DNA from: Cloeon dipterum
Taxonomy: Eukaryota > Arthropoda > Insecta > Ephemeroptera > Baetidae
Direction: 5' to 3'
Length of the DNA: 64,000 nt
Assembly: GCF_949628265.1 (NCBI RefSeq)
Contig: NC_088787.1
Coordinates: forward strand, 6,128,501 to 6,192,500
Position numbers and translations under genes: made by a program
Shown here: positions 11,331 to 23,095 of the stretch, piece by piece
Numbering within the stretch: the stretch's first letter is position 1
Layout: each line of letters starts with the position of its first letter
Notes under the pieces: generated by a model
Told to the model about the DNA's origin: nothing
The model's database searches: none
The model's input: only the letters and a program-made list of their open reading frames with translations

Positions 11331-12235
11331 TATTTCGCTTAATTAGCATATCGCACCGCGCCGCAAAGTGCAGCGCTCGAGGCGAAGCGCCGCTCGGGCG
11401 ATCGCCGCCACACCGCTCACAGCTGCAAAAGCGCTCTTTGCTGAGTCTCTGTCCGCCGCGACGCTGCTAAGCGCTACACCGCAAGGCACTCAGCTGCAGC
11501 GCCACAAAGCGTTTAGCCGCATATGTGCGATTTGCAGCTCGCCGCGAGTGCAAAATCCGCCATGAGAAACTCTAAAGAGCCAAAAATAAGCGTCGGCGCC
11601 GCTAAAACCACGTATAAATGCAACGGTCGCCTTGCATGGCCAAATGAGCCAGAAACTACGGAAAATAAAGCATATTTAATTTCGGTCTGGAAAAGGATTT
11701 CAGGTCTTGGTAGCCTGGAAAAGTTCATTCGGTTACGCCAAAGACTCGTCCGCGTTAACTTTCTCTTTTGAATTTTTTTCCTTCTACTTGACCAGCGATA
11801 AAGTCGTTATCTAAATTGCTACCAAGGTCAATTTTGGCTGCAGCTCAATTCTTTTTTTGAAATTGACTGCAATAAAGGGCTTTCAATTAAAGGCCAAGTC
11901 TGAAAAGAGATCGTTGTGGCTTTTATTATCTTTAATAAAAACAAATCACTTCCAGAGCTGCGGCTGTGACTCTACCAGACATTTTAACAACTACCATTCA
12001 GCAGAGGAAATGACAGATTTGAGACTTATTTTTCTGTTAAAATGCGCTATATCCTTTATTAACGTTGCTATGAAAGTAAGTTAAAAATTTAGCTAAAACT
12101 TTGTCATACTCTTTTCATGGGAGCAGGGAATTGGATTTTGTATTTTTTTCTTATCAAGAATTCGGGATTAATTTTTGATATAAAAATACTGAAAGACAAA
12201 AATTTAAACACAGAAAAACTTTATTAGAGTAAAAA
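11331..12235. other. Non-coding region with a GC-rich island
   Basis: At 11345-11560 is a 200-bp GC-rich stretch full of GCGCTC, GCCGC and CAGCTG words. It has open frames but no recognisable protein. The rest is AT-rich. The poly(A) signal of the next minus-strand gene is at 12220-12225. Confidence 0.4.
12220..12225 (-). terminator. Poly(A) signal of F-box/LRR-like copy 1
   Basis: AATAAA on the minus strand (TTTATT on +), about 10 bp past the stop codon. Confidence 0.6.
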
Positions 12236-15200
12236 CTAACGACTATATTGTTGAAGAATGGCGATCAGCTCTTCGTCGACAAACAACTCGACAAACTCGC
12301 TACTGAGATTTTGATAATATTGAACAAACTGAAAAAACTCGGTGATGCCAACGATTTCGTCATTTGTCGTTTTGCCAATCGCCAAGCTCCTTGCAAGCGC
12401 GGCGTAGCCGGCGGTGTGACGATATTGTAAATCGAACGTAATGACTCTAATGGTTGCCAGCGACGCTGCAACGCATTTAATGAACGCCGCTATTTCCTTG
12501 AAATATCCAGCTAGGAAATTGTTTGATGAACTGGCATGTGCTATAAAATGAAGTTCTTTCAGATTTCCCAGGATTTTCTTCTCTCCGACTAACGTGCTCA
12601 CTCTCCTAAGTTGCTCAAAGTCAATGCATTCGCCGAGCAAAGTTATCTTTTCCAAATTTGGAGCTCCAAGGATGTCAGTCAGTCGAATGTGATCGTTTTC
12701 ATAGGGGCTGTTGGATAATTATAGATTAATGAGCTTTTGATTCGCAAACTTATTAAAAAGTTATAGTTACCACCAGAAGTCCATTCTGACTTCCTTGAGA
12801 TTGCTGAAAAACGTGATCGGCTCGGGATCTTCCTTGAAATCTGCCGCGAATGCGAGTCTCTCTAGCTTTGGACATAAAGCTAAAAGTTGACCGAGCGAAT
12901 ATTCTGTCGATACACGAATAGAATCTTCATCATAATTTAGATGAATAGCCCGCAGATTTGGTCCGAATTTTTCCATGAAGAGGTGGAAAATGTCCTGCGG
13001 CACATTGACGAACTGCAGACTTTCCAAGTGGGTGAGTTGCAGCAACGCGGTCAAATTACGTGCTTCGCTGGTGGCGGAATTCGACCAACAAATCTGTTGA
13101 AAATTGAATAAATTTAAAAGACCATCTCAGACATTTTTTGGTGCTAATAATACAAGTGCCAAACATCATAATATCGGTTTGACAAATCGCGGTATAGCTC
13201 TTAGAAAATATCAACAATGTAATAAAAAGGCGAAAATATAAAATATCTAGGTTGCAGTGAACATTCTTGGCCAGGACGGAAAGATACAAAAATCCATTAA
13301 TTCATTCATTTTTTCAATGAATCTGAAACAACAATGAAATAAAGCAACTAAAAATAATTCCTATCCCAATTATTTTGAAATATTTTAAACATATTAAAGT
13401 GGAGCAGTCCAATTAAGCAATTTACACTAACCTCGAGATGCGTGATCAAAGGGAAAGCCGATGGTAAATGACTTAAATCAACATGGCCGTCATCCACATC
13501 GTAAAAAGCAACTTCCAAGTGTCTGAGGTTTGAGGTTCCCGAAGCGCAGGCTATAGTTTGACTTGACGACTCGTAATCTTCAAAAGTGCTGAAACTGCTT
13601 GAAAATTCTCGGATTACGCGAAGATTTGGGAGATTTTCAGTGCAGCTCTTGAACAAGATGGGGATCATCTCATATTGTTCTGTGAAATACAGAAAAACCT
13701 GCAATTTTGGCATTGCCTTTTTCAGTTTTTCCGCCCAATTTAGGTCTTGGAAGTAATACAACTGGTCTTCGTCATCTTTTATGTTGAATTGAAGATATTC
13801 CAAGTTGGGGAGATTTTGGCAGAGCTTGATCATGTGAATCAAGTAGATCTTGCAAATTTCTTCAATTCTCAGCACTTTTAGGCGTTTTAATTTTTCCAAC
13901 GCCTGCAACAGTTCATCATCGGCAGTCTCAGGAAAAAATCTGAAGAATGGATCAGCTTCAATGGCGAGCAGAGACAGTTCCTCAATGTCAGCAGCCTTTT
14001 CAGAAATGCAAATCACCGACTATAAACATAGAGAAATTAAATTAAACATTGCCTGATATCTGTATCATAAAACCAACCAACCATTTTTAAATATTGGTAT
14101 TTGAGTAGTTTTGGACAGAATGACAGAAAAGCCGTCAAATCGACTTTTCTTGGTCTCATGCCGAGATAGAGTTGAAGGGCAGGCAGCATTAACACCATCA
14201 TATCCTCCTCTTCTCGCCTTAGTGAAGTACACTTTGTTGCCATCAGTTTAACCACAATCTTACTCAGCAATTCAATGGCTGGAACAAAAAGTGAAACATT
14301 TTTAAATAAATTGTTAAATTGCAAATCGCTGTAGATAGAATCGCCTTTTCCAAGTAACATTTAATTTTTCTATGGCATATCGATGGACTTGAAAATCGGT
14401 TTATTATTTCAATTTGAGTGATTTCGTAGCTAAGAAAAAACACGAAAATTTCCCAACGGTATGGTTGAAAATGCCGAACAACTAAATTGCTTTCCATGTT
14501 AATGATGATATGAGACCAATCGCAACTCTGAAACATATTTTTGGTCCTACTAAAAGCGCTTACTTGGATCAATCCTCATTTTTTCGAAAAATGTACGAAT
14601 TTTGTGTCAATATATAGACGCCTAATTAAGTAATAACTCTGCTCCTATTGGTCGTAGAGGCTAAAACCAATTTTCATTAGACTTGCCTTAAAATTCTGCA
14701 TTAATTTAATCCACAAGCAACCTCAGTCCAAAATATCTAGTGATTTTTTTAAATCGCCAATGGATCAGAGGGGGATTTTGACTGCTCGCCATACTTGGTT
14801 CCGCACCGAGTGGCATTGATTGGCCCGGTTTCATGTCGATATTTGCGTTTTGACCATAGATTTAGCGTTTTTGCTAAGCGGGCCCATAAGGAAAAAGGAA
14901 AAGTGGCTAGATTTCGACTCTTAAGCTTTTCTTCATTCGAACAAATCGATACGGCACGCGTATTTAGATTTTAATTAATGGGAAGTGAATGAATACTGAC
15001 AATGAGAAAAGAAGGCGCTGCCACAGTAAAATATAAAAAATATACACATTGTATATAGAAGTAATAAAAAGTCCGACTAACATTATTGTCTGGCGATAAA
15101 ATACTTACGCAAGTCGAGAAAATGATTCAGTTCAAAATCGGCTGGAAGCTTCGTACCAAAATCAGCGGCAATGTCCCGGATTCGATACGCCGCAATGACT

Positions 15201-15244
15201 CTTTGCTGCATTATTTTCGCCGTTCTAATACAGATTTCTTCCAT
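12236..15244 (-). CDS. F-box/LRR-like family protein, copy 1 (intact, 5 exons)
   Basis: Exons on the minus strand: 15109-15244, 14082-14278, 13432-14019, 12771-13093, 12236-12707, giving 571 aa with all phases kept. The N-terminal part (MEEICIRTAKIMQQRVIAAY) leads to DLPIELLSKIVVKLM across the exon 1/2 junction, which looks like the start of an F-box (LPxELLxKI). The remainder is a run of leucine-rich segments such as LKRLKVLRIE, NLPNLEYLQF, LTHLESLQFV, LCPKLERLAF and NLKELHF. It ends with the family tail VDEELIAILQQYSR. If it is an F-box/LRR protein it would be a substrate receptor of an SCF ubiquitin ligase, but this is inference from pattern and I cannot assign an orthologue. It is the most diverged of the four paralogues here, and its upstream region lacks the clean promoter block of the others. 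Confidence 0.8.
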
Positions 15245-15887
15245 GGTAGCCCCAGAACAGATATATCCGCTTGAAACGGCCTTTCACAACCACAAATAGC
15301 GTTGCACCGCGCGGGAATGGGGCAATATTTGAGTAATATTTTTGAAGAAGATAGAAGATTGCTTCACACGAGAGTGTTTTCAACGTAAACTTGTTTTTGT
15401 TGTTGACGCGTGACGCCTGACGCCGCGGCCGTGGAAGGAAGTGGAAAAGATTCACTCCTCATAGCGGTGGCAGCAGCACTCGTTAGGGTGCAATTTAAGG
15501 GCTGCGGTGGCAGCAAACGTGCATGAAATGTATTTATATATACAGCTTTAATTAAGGAAAATATGATTTTGGCGTATAATGCGTCACATGAAAAGAAATT
15601 TCATTATTTTTACCTAGTTCATATAGTGATAATATTTTTTAATTTTAATTTGGCGCTGTTATAAAGAGCCCAAAAATACATCAGAATTTCATTTCAATCA
15701 AAATGTTTTAAAAACAGCAAATTAGGAGCTAGTGCATAACATATTTAAAAGAGTGAGAAAATTTGCGGCTAACTATTTTTTAATTAGATATTATCTTTAG
15801 AACCACCCGCTCTGTTAAGTATTATTGCGCTGCCATTTGTTTTCCGAGAGCCAAGCAATACATGAAATATTATAATTAATCCATATT
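15245..15887. other. Upstream of copy 1 and dispersed repeat
   Basis: Contains the 5' region of copy 1. About 15590-15785 resembles 25290-25500 (shared TTTCATTTCAATCA-like, AAAACAGC and GCATTTAAA-like words in the same order), so the repeat borders both RUVBL2 pseudogenes. Confidence 0.45.
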
Positions 15888-16115
<228 letters not shown>

Positions 16116-16140
16116 GGATTTCTCAATTTAATGTATATAT

Positions 16141-16569
16141 CTCGAATGGAATGTGTCTAAGTTAATTATTTAATCAAACCGAAGTAAATAAAATCGTTTT
16201 CCGATGCGGGAAATTAATTAATTCGATATATCAGGTACTCAGGCTCGCAATTTAAAATCACGGGAACTAGTTTACACGATTTTCTCGAATGGAATGTGTC
16301 TAAGATATTTATTTAATCAAACTGAAGTAAATAAAATCGTTTTCCGATGCGGGAATTTAATTAATTAAATATTTCAGGTACTCAGGGTCGAAAATAAAAA
16401 TGACGGGATCTAGTTTACACGATTTTCTCGAACGGAATGTGTCTAAGATATTTATTTAAACAAACTGAAGTAATTAAAATCGTTTTCCGATGCGGGAATT
16501 TAATTAATTCAATATATCAGGTACTCAGGGTCGCAATTTAAAATGACGGGAACTAGTTTACACGATTTT
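16141..16569. repeat. 143-bp tandem repeat, three copies
   Basis: Units start at 16141, 16284 and 16427 (CTCGAATGGAATGTGTCTAA) and are exactly 143 bp each, ending GTTTACACGATTTT. Differences between units are a few percent. The array starts about 25 bp past RUVBL2 pseudogene A. Confidence 0.92.
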
Positions 16570-17441
16570 CTTTATAAAAGCATACAGAAAAGTCGTGAAT
16601 AAATAAAAATAAAAGGTAGCCGCTTCGTGGTATCCTTTCTGACAAAAAGAGCAGTCGCTAAATATATTTTCTATCCGCACCTTTGGCCTCAAATATTATT
16701 TTCTGAGTAACACCCGCACGCACCCTCTGTGTGGAATGTTCTTTCTTTGTTCATTTCAGCTGCCGCAGGTGCCCTCATCTTTCAAAAGTGAAACGTTTTG
16801 TCCGTGATAGTCCTCTCCTATCTGCTCGCCTTTGTGACAGCGTATGGTTTTTGACCCAGCCTCAGCCCTCTGCTACTCAATATAATTATTCCTCGCCTCT
16901 ATCAGCATCAGATCACCCGTGATTCTTTTATTAAATACCGCATTTATTAATTTACATACCTTTAATAAATCTAATTGATCTGAAAGTTAATTTTTACGAC
17001 AGAATTTTCTCAACCCTTTCCGTCGCTTTAAATTCTCGTGCTATCGAGACACGTTTTTCTTGCAAAAGCAGCGCACTGTACTATCTTTGACACCTGTTTT
17101 ACTGAAAGAAAATTATTCTCTGATTGAGAGTCGTAGAAGCTAGCTAGCACTTGAAAACTTTATTATTTCTAAAAGCAGTTTTATGTTCGTGCATCTTTCC
17201 ATGCGCTCTGTTCATTTTTTTCTCCCCCATTATTGGCCCTGCTGCTGCTGAGATGCGAGCGGCTCAGGCACGAACTGAACAAAAATTGAAATTGCTTTAA
17301 CTTTAATGTCATCACAGGTGTAACACATTTACTTTGTACTTTTCGAGCCATTTGACCTCATACTTTTGTTTTCCTTATTATTTTAATTCAAATGTTTGAC
17401 TAGATGCTGGCTTTGCTGGCACTTAATGATTAAAGTGACAA
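16570..17441. other. Non-coding stretch
   Basis: I see no gene, RNA or clear repeat here. A CTGCTGCTG run lies near 17240. Confidence 0.4.
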
Positions 17442-18665
17442 TAACGGTGAAATGAAGTTCTTTCCGATTTATCGCGATTTTCTTCTCTTCGATTATTGTG
17501 CTTACGGTCCTAAGTTCCTCTAAAGATCAAAGGAGCAGCCGCGAGTAATGATATCTTTTCCAAATTTGGAGCTCGAAAAAAGTCAGTCAGTTGAATGTGT
17601 CCATTTTGTTAAGTTAATAATAAATTAAATGAGCTTCCGCTTCTCAAGCTAATTAAAAAGATATTTGAAAAGTGCGACCACTCGAGGTTGTTTTCATGTT
17701 GAATATAATTAAAACCAGGCTTCATCCTCGTTGTCAATTAAAGAGAAATTCGTCTTCTTTATTTCTCGACCAGTTTCGACGTCATCAAGTACGTCCTAAT
17801 CATGAGTTACAATTACAATCAAATAACGAACAATGCAATAATGTCACATCTAAAATCATATAAATTCCATACAATTCTTAAAAAACACCCACCTATTCAT
17901 GAGGCACTTGAGGCAAGCTCCAAAGACCAAATGTAACAAATTCTAAGCCACCCCTTTGTTCCAGTTAACGCGGCATGCACAGGAAAAAGGACATACGTTT
18001 GATTGGAAGAATGTGGAAATTTTGAAGCAAGAAACAAATTTGTGGAAGAGGGTAGTTTTGGAGGCGGTGGCAACGGAATGCTCAGAAAACGTTATTAGTA
18101 ACCCAAGCCACCTGCTTTGTGATGTGTGGAAAAATATTTTACGCGCTGAAAGGGGAAAATTTAGCTCACGGAACAAAAAGGTTCCCTACCACCTGTGAGA
18201 TGTGCGTGTTATTTAACAAAGGGGTGGCTTAGAATTTGTTACATTTGGTCTTTGGAGCTTGCCTCAAGTGCCTCATGAATAGGTGGGCGTTTTTTAAGAA
18301 TTGTATGGAATTTATATGATTTTAGATGTGACATTATTGCATTGTTCGTTATTTGATTGTAATTGTAACTCATGATTAGGACGTACTTGATGACGTCGAA
18401 ACTGGTCGAGAAATAAAGAAGACGAATTTCTCTTTAATTGACAACGAGGATGAAGCCTGGTTTTAATTATATTCAATATAATTAAAAAGATGTAAATTAT
18501 TACCTTCTGAAGTGTGATTTCCTTGAGATTGCTGGAAAATGCGATCGGCGCCCGATCTACCTTGAAATTTGCCACGAAATTTGCGAGTCTCTCTAGCTTT
18601 GGACACAATTCTAAATAGTTGGCCAAGCGAATAATCAACCATCTCAACATCACCATCATCATAAT
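17442..18665 (-). pseudogene. F-box/LRR-like pseudogene (exons 4 and 5 only)
   Basis: 18512-18660 matches the end of copy 1 exon 4 (ELCPKLERLANFVANFKVDR against LALCPKLERLAFAADFKEDP). 17442-17600 matches the start of exon 5 (APNLEKISLL) but then has a frameshift and stop. The intron between them is interrupted by a Penelope-like element. No exons 1-3 are present, so this is a truncated duplicate. Confidence 0.8.
17663..18478 (+). mobile_element. Penelope-like element remnant with inverted terminal repeats
   Basis: Two 262-bp arms (17699-17960 and 18215-18476) are near-perfect inverted copies around a 254-bp centre. The centre encodes (+, about 17962-18198) RHAQEKGHTFDWKNVEIL and a tail to KVPYHL, which resembles the C-terminal end of GIY-YIG reverse transcriptases of Penelope-like elements (HxxExGHxFDWxNVxIL). 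Such elements are known to carry LTR-like repeats in direct or inverted order. A 13-bp duplication TAATTAAAAAGAT flanks it (17650-17662 and 18479-18491). The family call rests on the short motif. Confidence 0.75.
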
Positions 18666-18902
18666 ATTGGTTTCATTTTTGTTCTATTAGTTTGATCTTA
18701 AAGAAATAAGAAAGTCCGCTTCGATTTTAATCTGCATTGTACAAAAGTAAACTAGCGCAGTTTTCACCGGCATTGCGATAACACTTTAAACGACGATGCT
18801 TATATTTTATAGCAAATAAGGGAATAAATGTTTAGGAAAAGTAGAAAAAATATATTTCCTTTACCTTTTTTATTTAAAATATCTACATCCAGCATTACAC
18901 AA

Positions 18903-18938
18903 TCAGACATACTTGTCGAGAATGCTGATCAGTTCCTC
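18903..18938 (-). pseudogene. Detached C-terminal end of F-box/LRR-like copy 2
   Basis: Minus-strand codons read EELISILDKYV and a TGA stop, the family tail (compare DDDLIGILEKFD in copy 4). It is separated from the rest of exon 5 by the solo LTR at 18939-19793. Confidence 0.85.
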
Positions 18939-19793
18939 TGTTGCGAGAAAGAAGGAAATAAATAGAATTCGAAAAAATTACTCAAAATTCCCTAAGCTCA
19001 GGCCGACAATACCTATATACGCACAATGCCTTTCCTCTCGCGGTGGGTTCTACGACCACCAGCTGCAGCAAATTCAGAAATTCCTTGAGCAAATATCCTA
19101 AAAATGTCTGCGCACAAAGGAGGGAAAGCCAAATTTAAACCCGCGCAACTTAACAAGACAATTGGACTTTATTAATTTACTCTAAACAGTACACAAGAAA
19201 GAATACAACGCGGATCACTAGAACTCCGCTTCCGACGCCTCCGAACTGATATCGCTCGCTCCCTTCTGGACCATAAACCCTACGTCGCTCCGCCACTGCC
19301 GAAACTGGCAGAAATTAGCAGCAGCCTGACCGCTCACTCGCCGACATCTGAAATTGATTCCTAAGTGGCGGCCCACAACTTACTGCCCAAAACTACCTTA
19401 AAGTCCACGGCACGGCCCTGCGACGGAAGTCCTCGGCGTTGCCCACGAGCCCTCCAAAAGTGATCTCCTACCTTGTCTAATTACGCTGTCCGACTTCGGC
19501 CTGCCCACACAAACACAAAATCAGTTACAGGAATTTACTTGGCTCCAGAGATCTTACTCGTTTAACTCGTGGACTTCGCTTCTCCTCGTTCCGTCCTTGT
19601 TCGGGTTTTTATACGGTCCTTTCTCCTCCTGCGTCTAGCTCCTCCTCGTTCTCCTCGTTCTCCACGTTAACCCCTTCCTGTGCCTGTCGTCTTTTGAGAG
19701 GGTAGCTTTACTCCCCTAAGAAAGAAGAAGGTTATCCCCTTAGCACCCTCATCCCCCACCTCCTTAAAGCGCCCCTGCCCTTGCATCACATCA
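18939..19793 (-). mobile_element. Solo LTR inserted in the last exon of copy 2
   Basis: 855 bp bounded by TG and CA on the plus strand (TGTTGCGAGAAAG at one end, CACATCA at the other) and flanked by a 4-bp duplication CCTC (18935-18938 and 19794-19797). Read on the minus strand it has a TATAAAAACCC box near 19605 and an AATAAAG near 19170, the layout of an LTR with U3, R and U5. No internal retrotransposon genes are seen, so it is a solo LTR. TG...CA ends and a 4-5 bp duplication fit Gypsy or BEL-type elements. Confidence 0.85.
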
Positions 19794-22484
19794 CCTCATC
19801 CACAAACAGTTTTTTAATATTTTCAGGAATATTTTGCAGTTGAACATTTTGAAAAAAGCGTGTAATTTTTGGCATTTCCACATTTGTCAGCCTCCCATGC
19901 CGCAAGCTTTTGGCTAACAACGGGTAGCCACAATGGAGGGAGTCCAGGTCATATTTAACCTTTGTCAATACTGGCAATGAAGCAACAGCATTTTTGATGA
20001 ACCAAGCCATATCTCTGAAATAATTGAAATTGATTTCGTGGAAAAAGTTGACATTGGAGTGAATTCTAAGAGTTTTTAGTAGTTGCAGGATTTTCTTTCT
20101 GTCGATCAAAACGCCCAAGTGCATAATTACTAGGATATCCGGCATACCCAAACTCGCCACCAGAGTCAGTTCCTCTAGGTTTGGTGCTTCCAGCATAGTT
20201 AATTCTGGAAAAAGGATCAGTCCCGAGCTAAAACAAAAGGTATATATTTAGACGACACCTGCCTAATTCTTAGTTGAAATACTCACACCGCCAACTGTAG
20301 CTGTTTTAGATGGGGTAATAAATGGATGGGCAATAATCGGTCACGGTAGAAATCTCCTCTTATCACCAGTTTTTCCAGTCTCGGACACAGATTCAGTATC
20401 CGATGGGGATACAAATAGGGAGGAACGTTCGAATGCGTGTTTACGATGGTCAGTGTTTTTAGGGCAGGTCCGTATTTTTGTAGGAAGAGCATGGCAATGG
20501 TTGCAGGTAAACTGAAGAGTGACAAACTAGTGATGTGGTCAAAAAGCATATACATGTCATTCTCATTTATATTGCTTTCCGGCCCATTTTCAGGTTCGTT
20601 GACCTTTATGCTTCCAATTCTGAAAACCTGAGAAATTGATTTTAATTTTATACAATAAATAATTAAAGTCGTATCAGATCAGAGTACCTTTTAGAGCTAT
20701 AAAAATAAAATAATAAGTATTGTGATTTATTGAGATTTGAATCTTCTAAATTGTCGTTTAAGCGCTTGTTAACTTAAATAATCAAATCAGCCTATATTTA
20801 TATTTTATCGTCTCGAAAAATTGTGTTTTGGGATATTTGTATACAAAGATTCGATTTGTCTGATTTTAGTTTCTAGCTCGTCATTAATAACTCATATTAA
20901 GTCAATTAAAAACCAACCATTAGCAGATCGAATCTAAAATCAAGCTGGAGAATTGGCCGAAAGTGCGACAAAAATAATGCGGTTGGCGTCAGCATTTGTA
21001 AAGAGCTCAAATACTGCATTCTTTATAATTTATGGTAATTACCTTAAGGTGACGAGGGAAAGGATGTATCATAAGAACGCGATCATCGTGAGGTGCTCCA
21101 GGGTTCCTCGCAGCGGCTTTGAAGAAGCGGCCTTTTCTTCGTCTACTTAAGTCGATTGGCCGAGTGTTGTCCTGCGTCATCGCTTCATCGAGTTCATTGA
21201 TCCAACTCGATATATTTGTGCTATTTTTGTCATCTGCAAAGTCAATAAAATGAACATCGGGCAGATGCAGCACGAGATAACCGTAAAAAGAGAAGTATTC
21301 TTTTAAACTTGGTGCCAAAAATATCAGCATTTTCAAGTTTCGCAAGCTTTTCTGCAATTGTTCGCCAAGAGGGTCTGGTCCATTGGATTGAACCAAAACA
21401 GATTCATCCTCCAAGGCAATAAAGAGGTTCTGAAGTTTCGGTAGTTGATTGCCAAGTTTGATCAAGTCTTTCAGACGGAACTTGAACGTTTCTCTAATAC
21501 TCAGAGTTTTCAACTGAGTTAGTTTGCCCAGCGCCTCCAATACTTCATCGTCTATGCGGATGCAATCCGCGAGTCTTCTCATAATAAGGATAGTATCTTG
21601 ATCATTACACAGCAGTTCCTCTACTTGCGGAACAGTTTTAGATATTTCAGTCAATGCCTGTAGAATGGACAAAGAAGGGAAATTAGCATAAAGCATTGAA
21701 AAAATTATATAATTATCGCCCTCAGCTTTTGATACCATTCACCATTTATTTGCATATCAAGATTTTATTTCGGGCTGAAAAATCATACCTCTCTTTGTGC
21801 CTGATTAACTTTTAACTTAGTGTTAAATAAGTATTTTTTTTCCTAAATAAAAAATAAGATTTTGTTTTGTAATTTGGCACAAATCCAGGAATTAAATGTC
21901 AGTATTTCTTAAAAAATGTGTCATAATCATACCAACAGATTTTTTTACCTCTATGAAGAAACGAGATTTATGGTTTTTGGGAGAAAATGACAAGAACGCC
22001 GTCAAGTCGATCACTTTTGGCATGTTTGCGAGCCACAGTTGTAAAGCAGGCATCATAACAATGTTCATATCTTCAACACTGCGATCCAGACTGGTGCAGT
22101 TCTTGGTCATCAAGTGGCCGACCACCTTCAAAATTAAGTCCAATGCTGCCAAAAGAAAAAATTATACAAATTAAATATTGTACATGGAGCTGCATATTTT
22201 TAATTTTTAATTATCAATATAATTAAAGACAGTACATTGTCAAATAAATATATGAATTTGATTCTATCGAAATTTACAGTCCCTATAAAAAGACTGTTTA
22301 TGAGACCGTTTTTGGTGATTTTTTACTTGAAGAAATACTCACGCAAGTCCACAATATTATGGGCTTGAAAGTCGCGCTCGAGTGAAACTCCAAAGTGCCT
22401 CGCGACTTGTCTGATTTTGTTCGCGGCAATTTGTCTGTGCCGCAGGTGCTCGACCACTTTCAATAAATCCTGGCCGAAGTCCAT
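19786..22484 (-). CDS. F-box/LRR-like family protein, copy 2 (C terminus cut by an LTR)
   Basis: Exons on the minus strand: 22343-22484, 21949-22145, 21043-21657, 20287-20627, 19786-20227, giving 578 aa with phases identical to the other copies. It starts MDFGQDLLKVVEHLRHRQIA and passes the F-box-like DLPLDLILKVVGHLM. It then runs through leucine-rich segments (LTQLKTLSIR, QLPKLQNLFIAL, LCPRLEKLVIRG, LPHLKQLQL) to TKVKYDLDSLHCGYPLLAKS. The frame ends VDEVM at a stop supplied by the LTR, so the normal tail is lost and lies at 18903-18938. Exon 1 is very close to that of copy 4. Whether the shortened protein still works cannot be told. The promoter block is at 22696-22722. Confidence 0.82.
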
Positions 22485-22568
22485 GGCCAATAATTGCGTG
22501 GGCTACACGATCTTAGCGCATAAAATTCGGTATTATTTCACTCAAAACAAGGAAAGGTTTCTCGAAAC

Positions 22569-22582
22569 ACACACACACACAT
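22569..22582. repeat. (CA)n microsatellite
   Basis: Short ACACACACACACAC run between the promoter block and ATG of copy 2. Confidence 0.8.
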
Positions 22583-22695
22583 ACTGTACACGCGCGCACG
22601 TTGACCTGCACGCACGAAGCTTTTGTCAGCTGATATTAAAAAAGTGGCGGAAGCAGAGCTGCATCCCCTGGCGGGTGGGTGGTTCCATCACTCTG

Positions 22696-22722
22696 GCTTA
22701 AAGCTTAAATAGTGCGGGAAAA
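22696..22722 (-). promoter_or_regulatory. Conserved promoter block of copy 2
   Basis: On the minus strand it reads TTTTCCCGCACTATTTAAGC then TTTAAGCC, 238 bp before the ATG. The same block precedes copies 3 and 4 at nearly the same distance. TTTTCCCGC fits the E2F/DP consensus and TATTTAA could serve as a TATA-like box. Confidence 0.6.
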
Positions 22723-22813
22723 TGGGATGGCAAATTTTGCTTTTAGTGCGCAAAAAAACGCTCGACACGAGATGAGTTTTTGGGCCCAGTGTGGCCACTA
22801 CATGGCTAGCATG

Positions 22814-23095
22814 GTTAGTTTAGTGACTCGAAATGCTCAAATTGCTCAACGGGCTGGTTTGCACCTTTCCAGCATGCGTGATTTGGCTTCACGGGACGAA
22901 TGTCTAGCGTTTCAATGCAGTCCTCGGTGCGGAGGCAAGTGGCCCTTCAGGGGGCTGGGTCCCTGAAATGTGCGGCCTGGTGCGCCCATGTTATCCGTTC
23001 GCGGTGTTATTGGGACCCGGAATTCAGCATTCGTGCCAGTGTAGTGCGCGCCCTTCCCGGTCCTCCGGTTCTCGGACAGGGATAAAAAGAGCAAA
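22814..23095 (+). mobile_element. SINE-like element, 5'-truncated copy
   Basis: Over 90% similar by eye to 48580-48892 (GGTTAGTTTA start, CTTCACGGGACGAATGTCTA, CCCATGTTATCCGTTCGCGG, GGGATAAAAAGAGCAAAAAA end). The tRNA-like head seen in the 48462 copy is missing here. It lies just beyond the promoter of copy 2, in opposite orientation to that gene. Confidence 0.75.

Noticed and set aside
16141-16569. 143-bp array as a CRISPR
   Set aside because: The units are contiguous and wholly repeated without unique spacers; it is an ordinary tandem repeat in a eukaryote.
17672-18662. Repeated frames with HPRCQLKRNSSSLFLDQFRR
   Set aside because: They are the two inverted arms of the Penelope-like element read in opposite directions.
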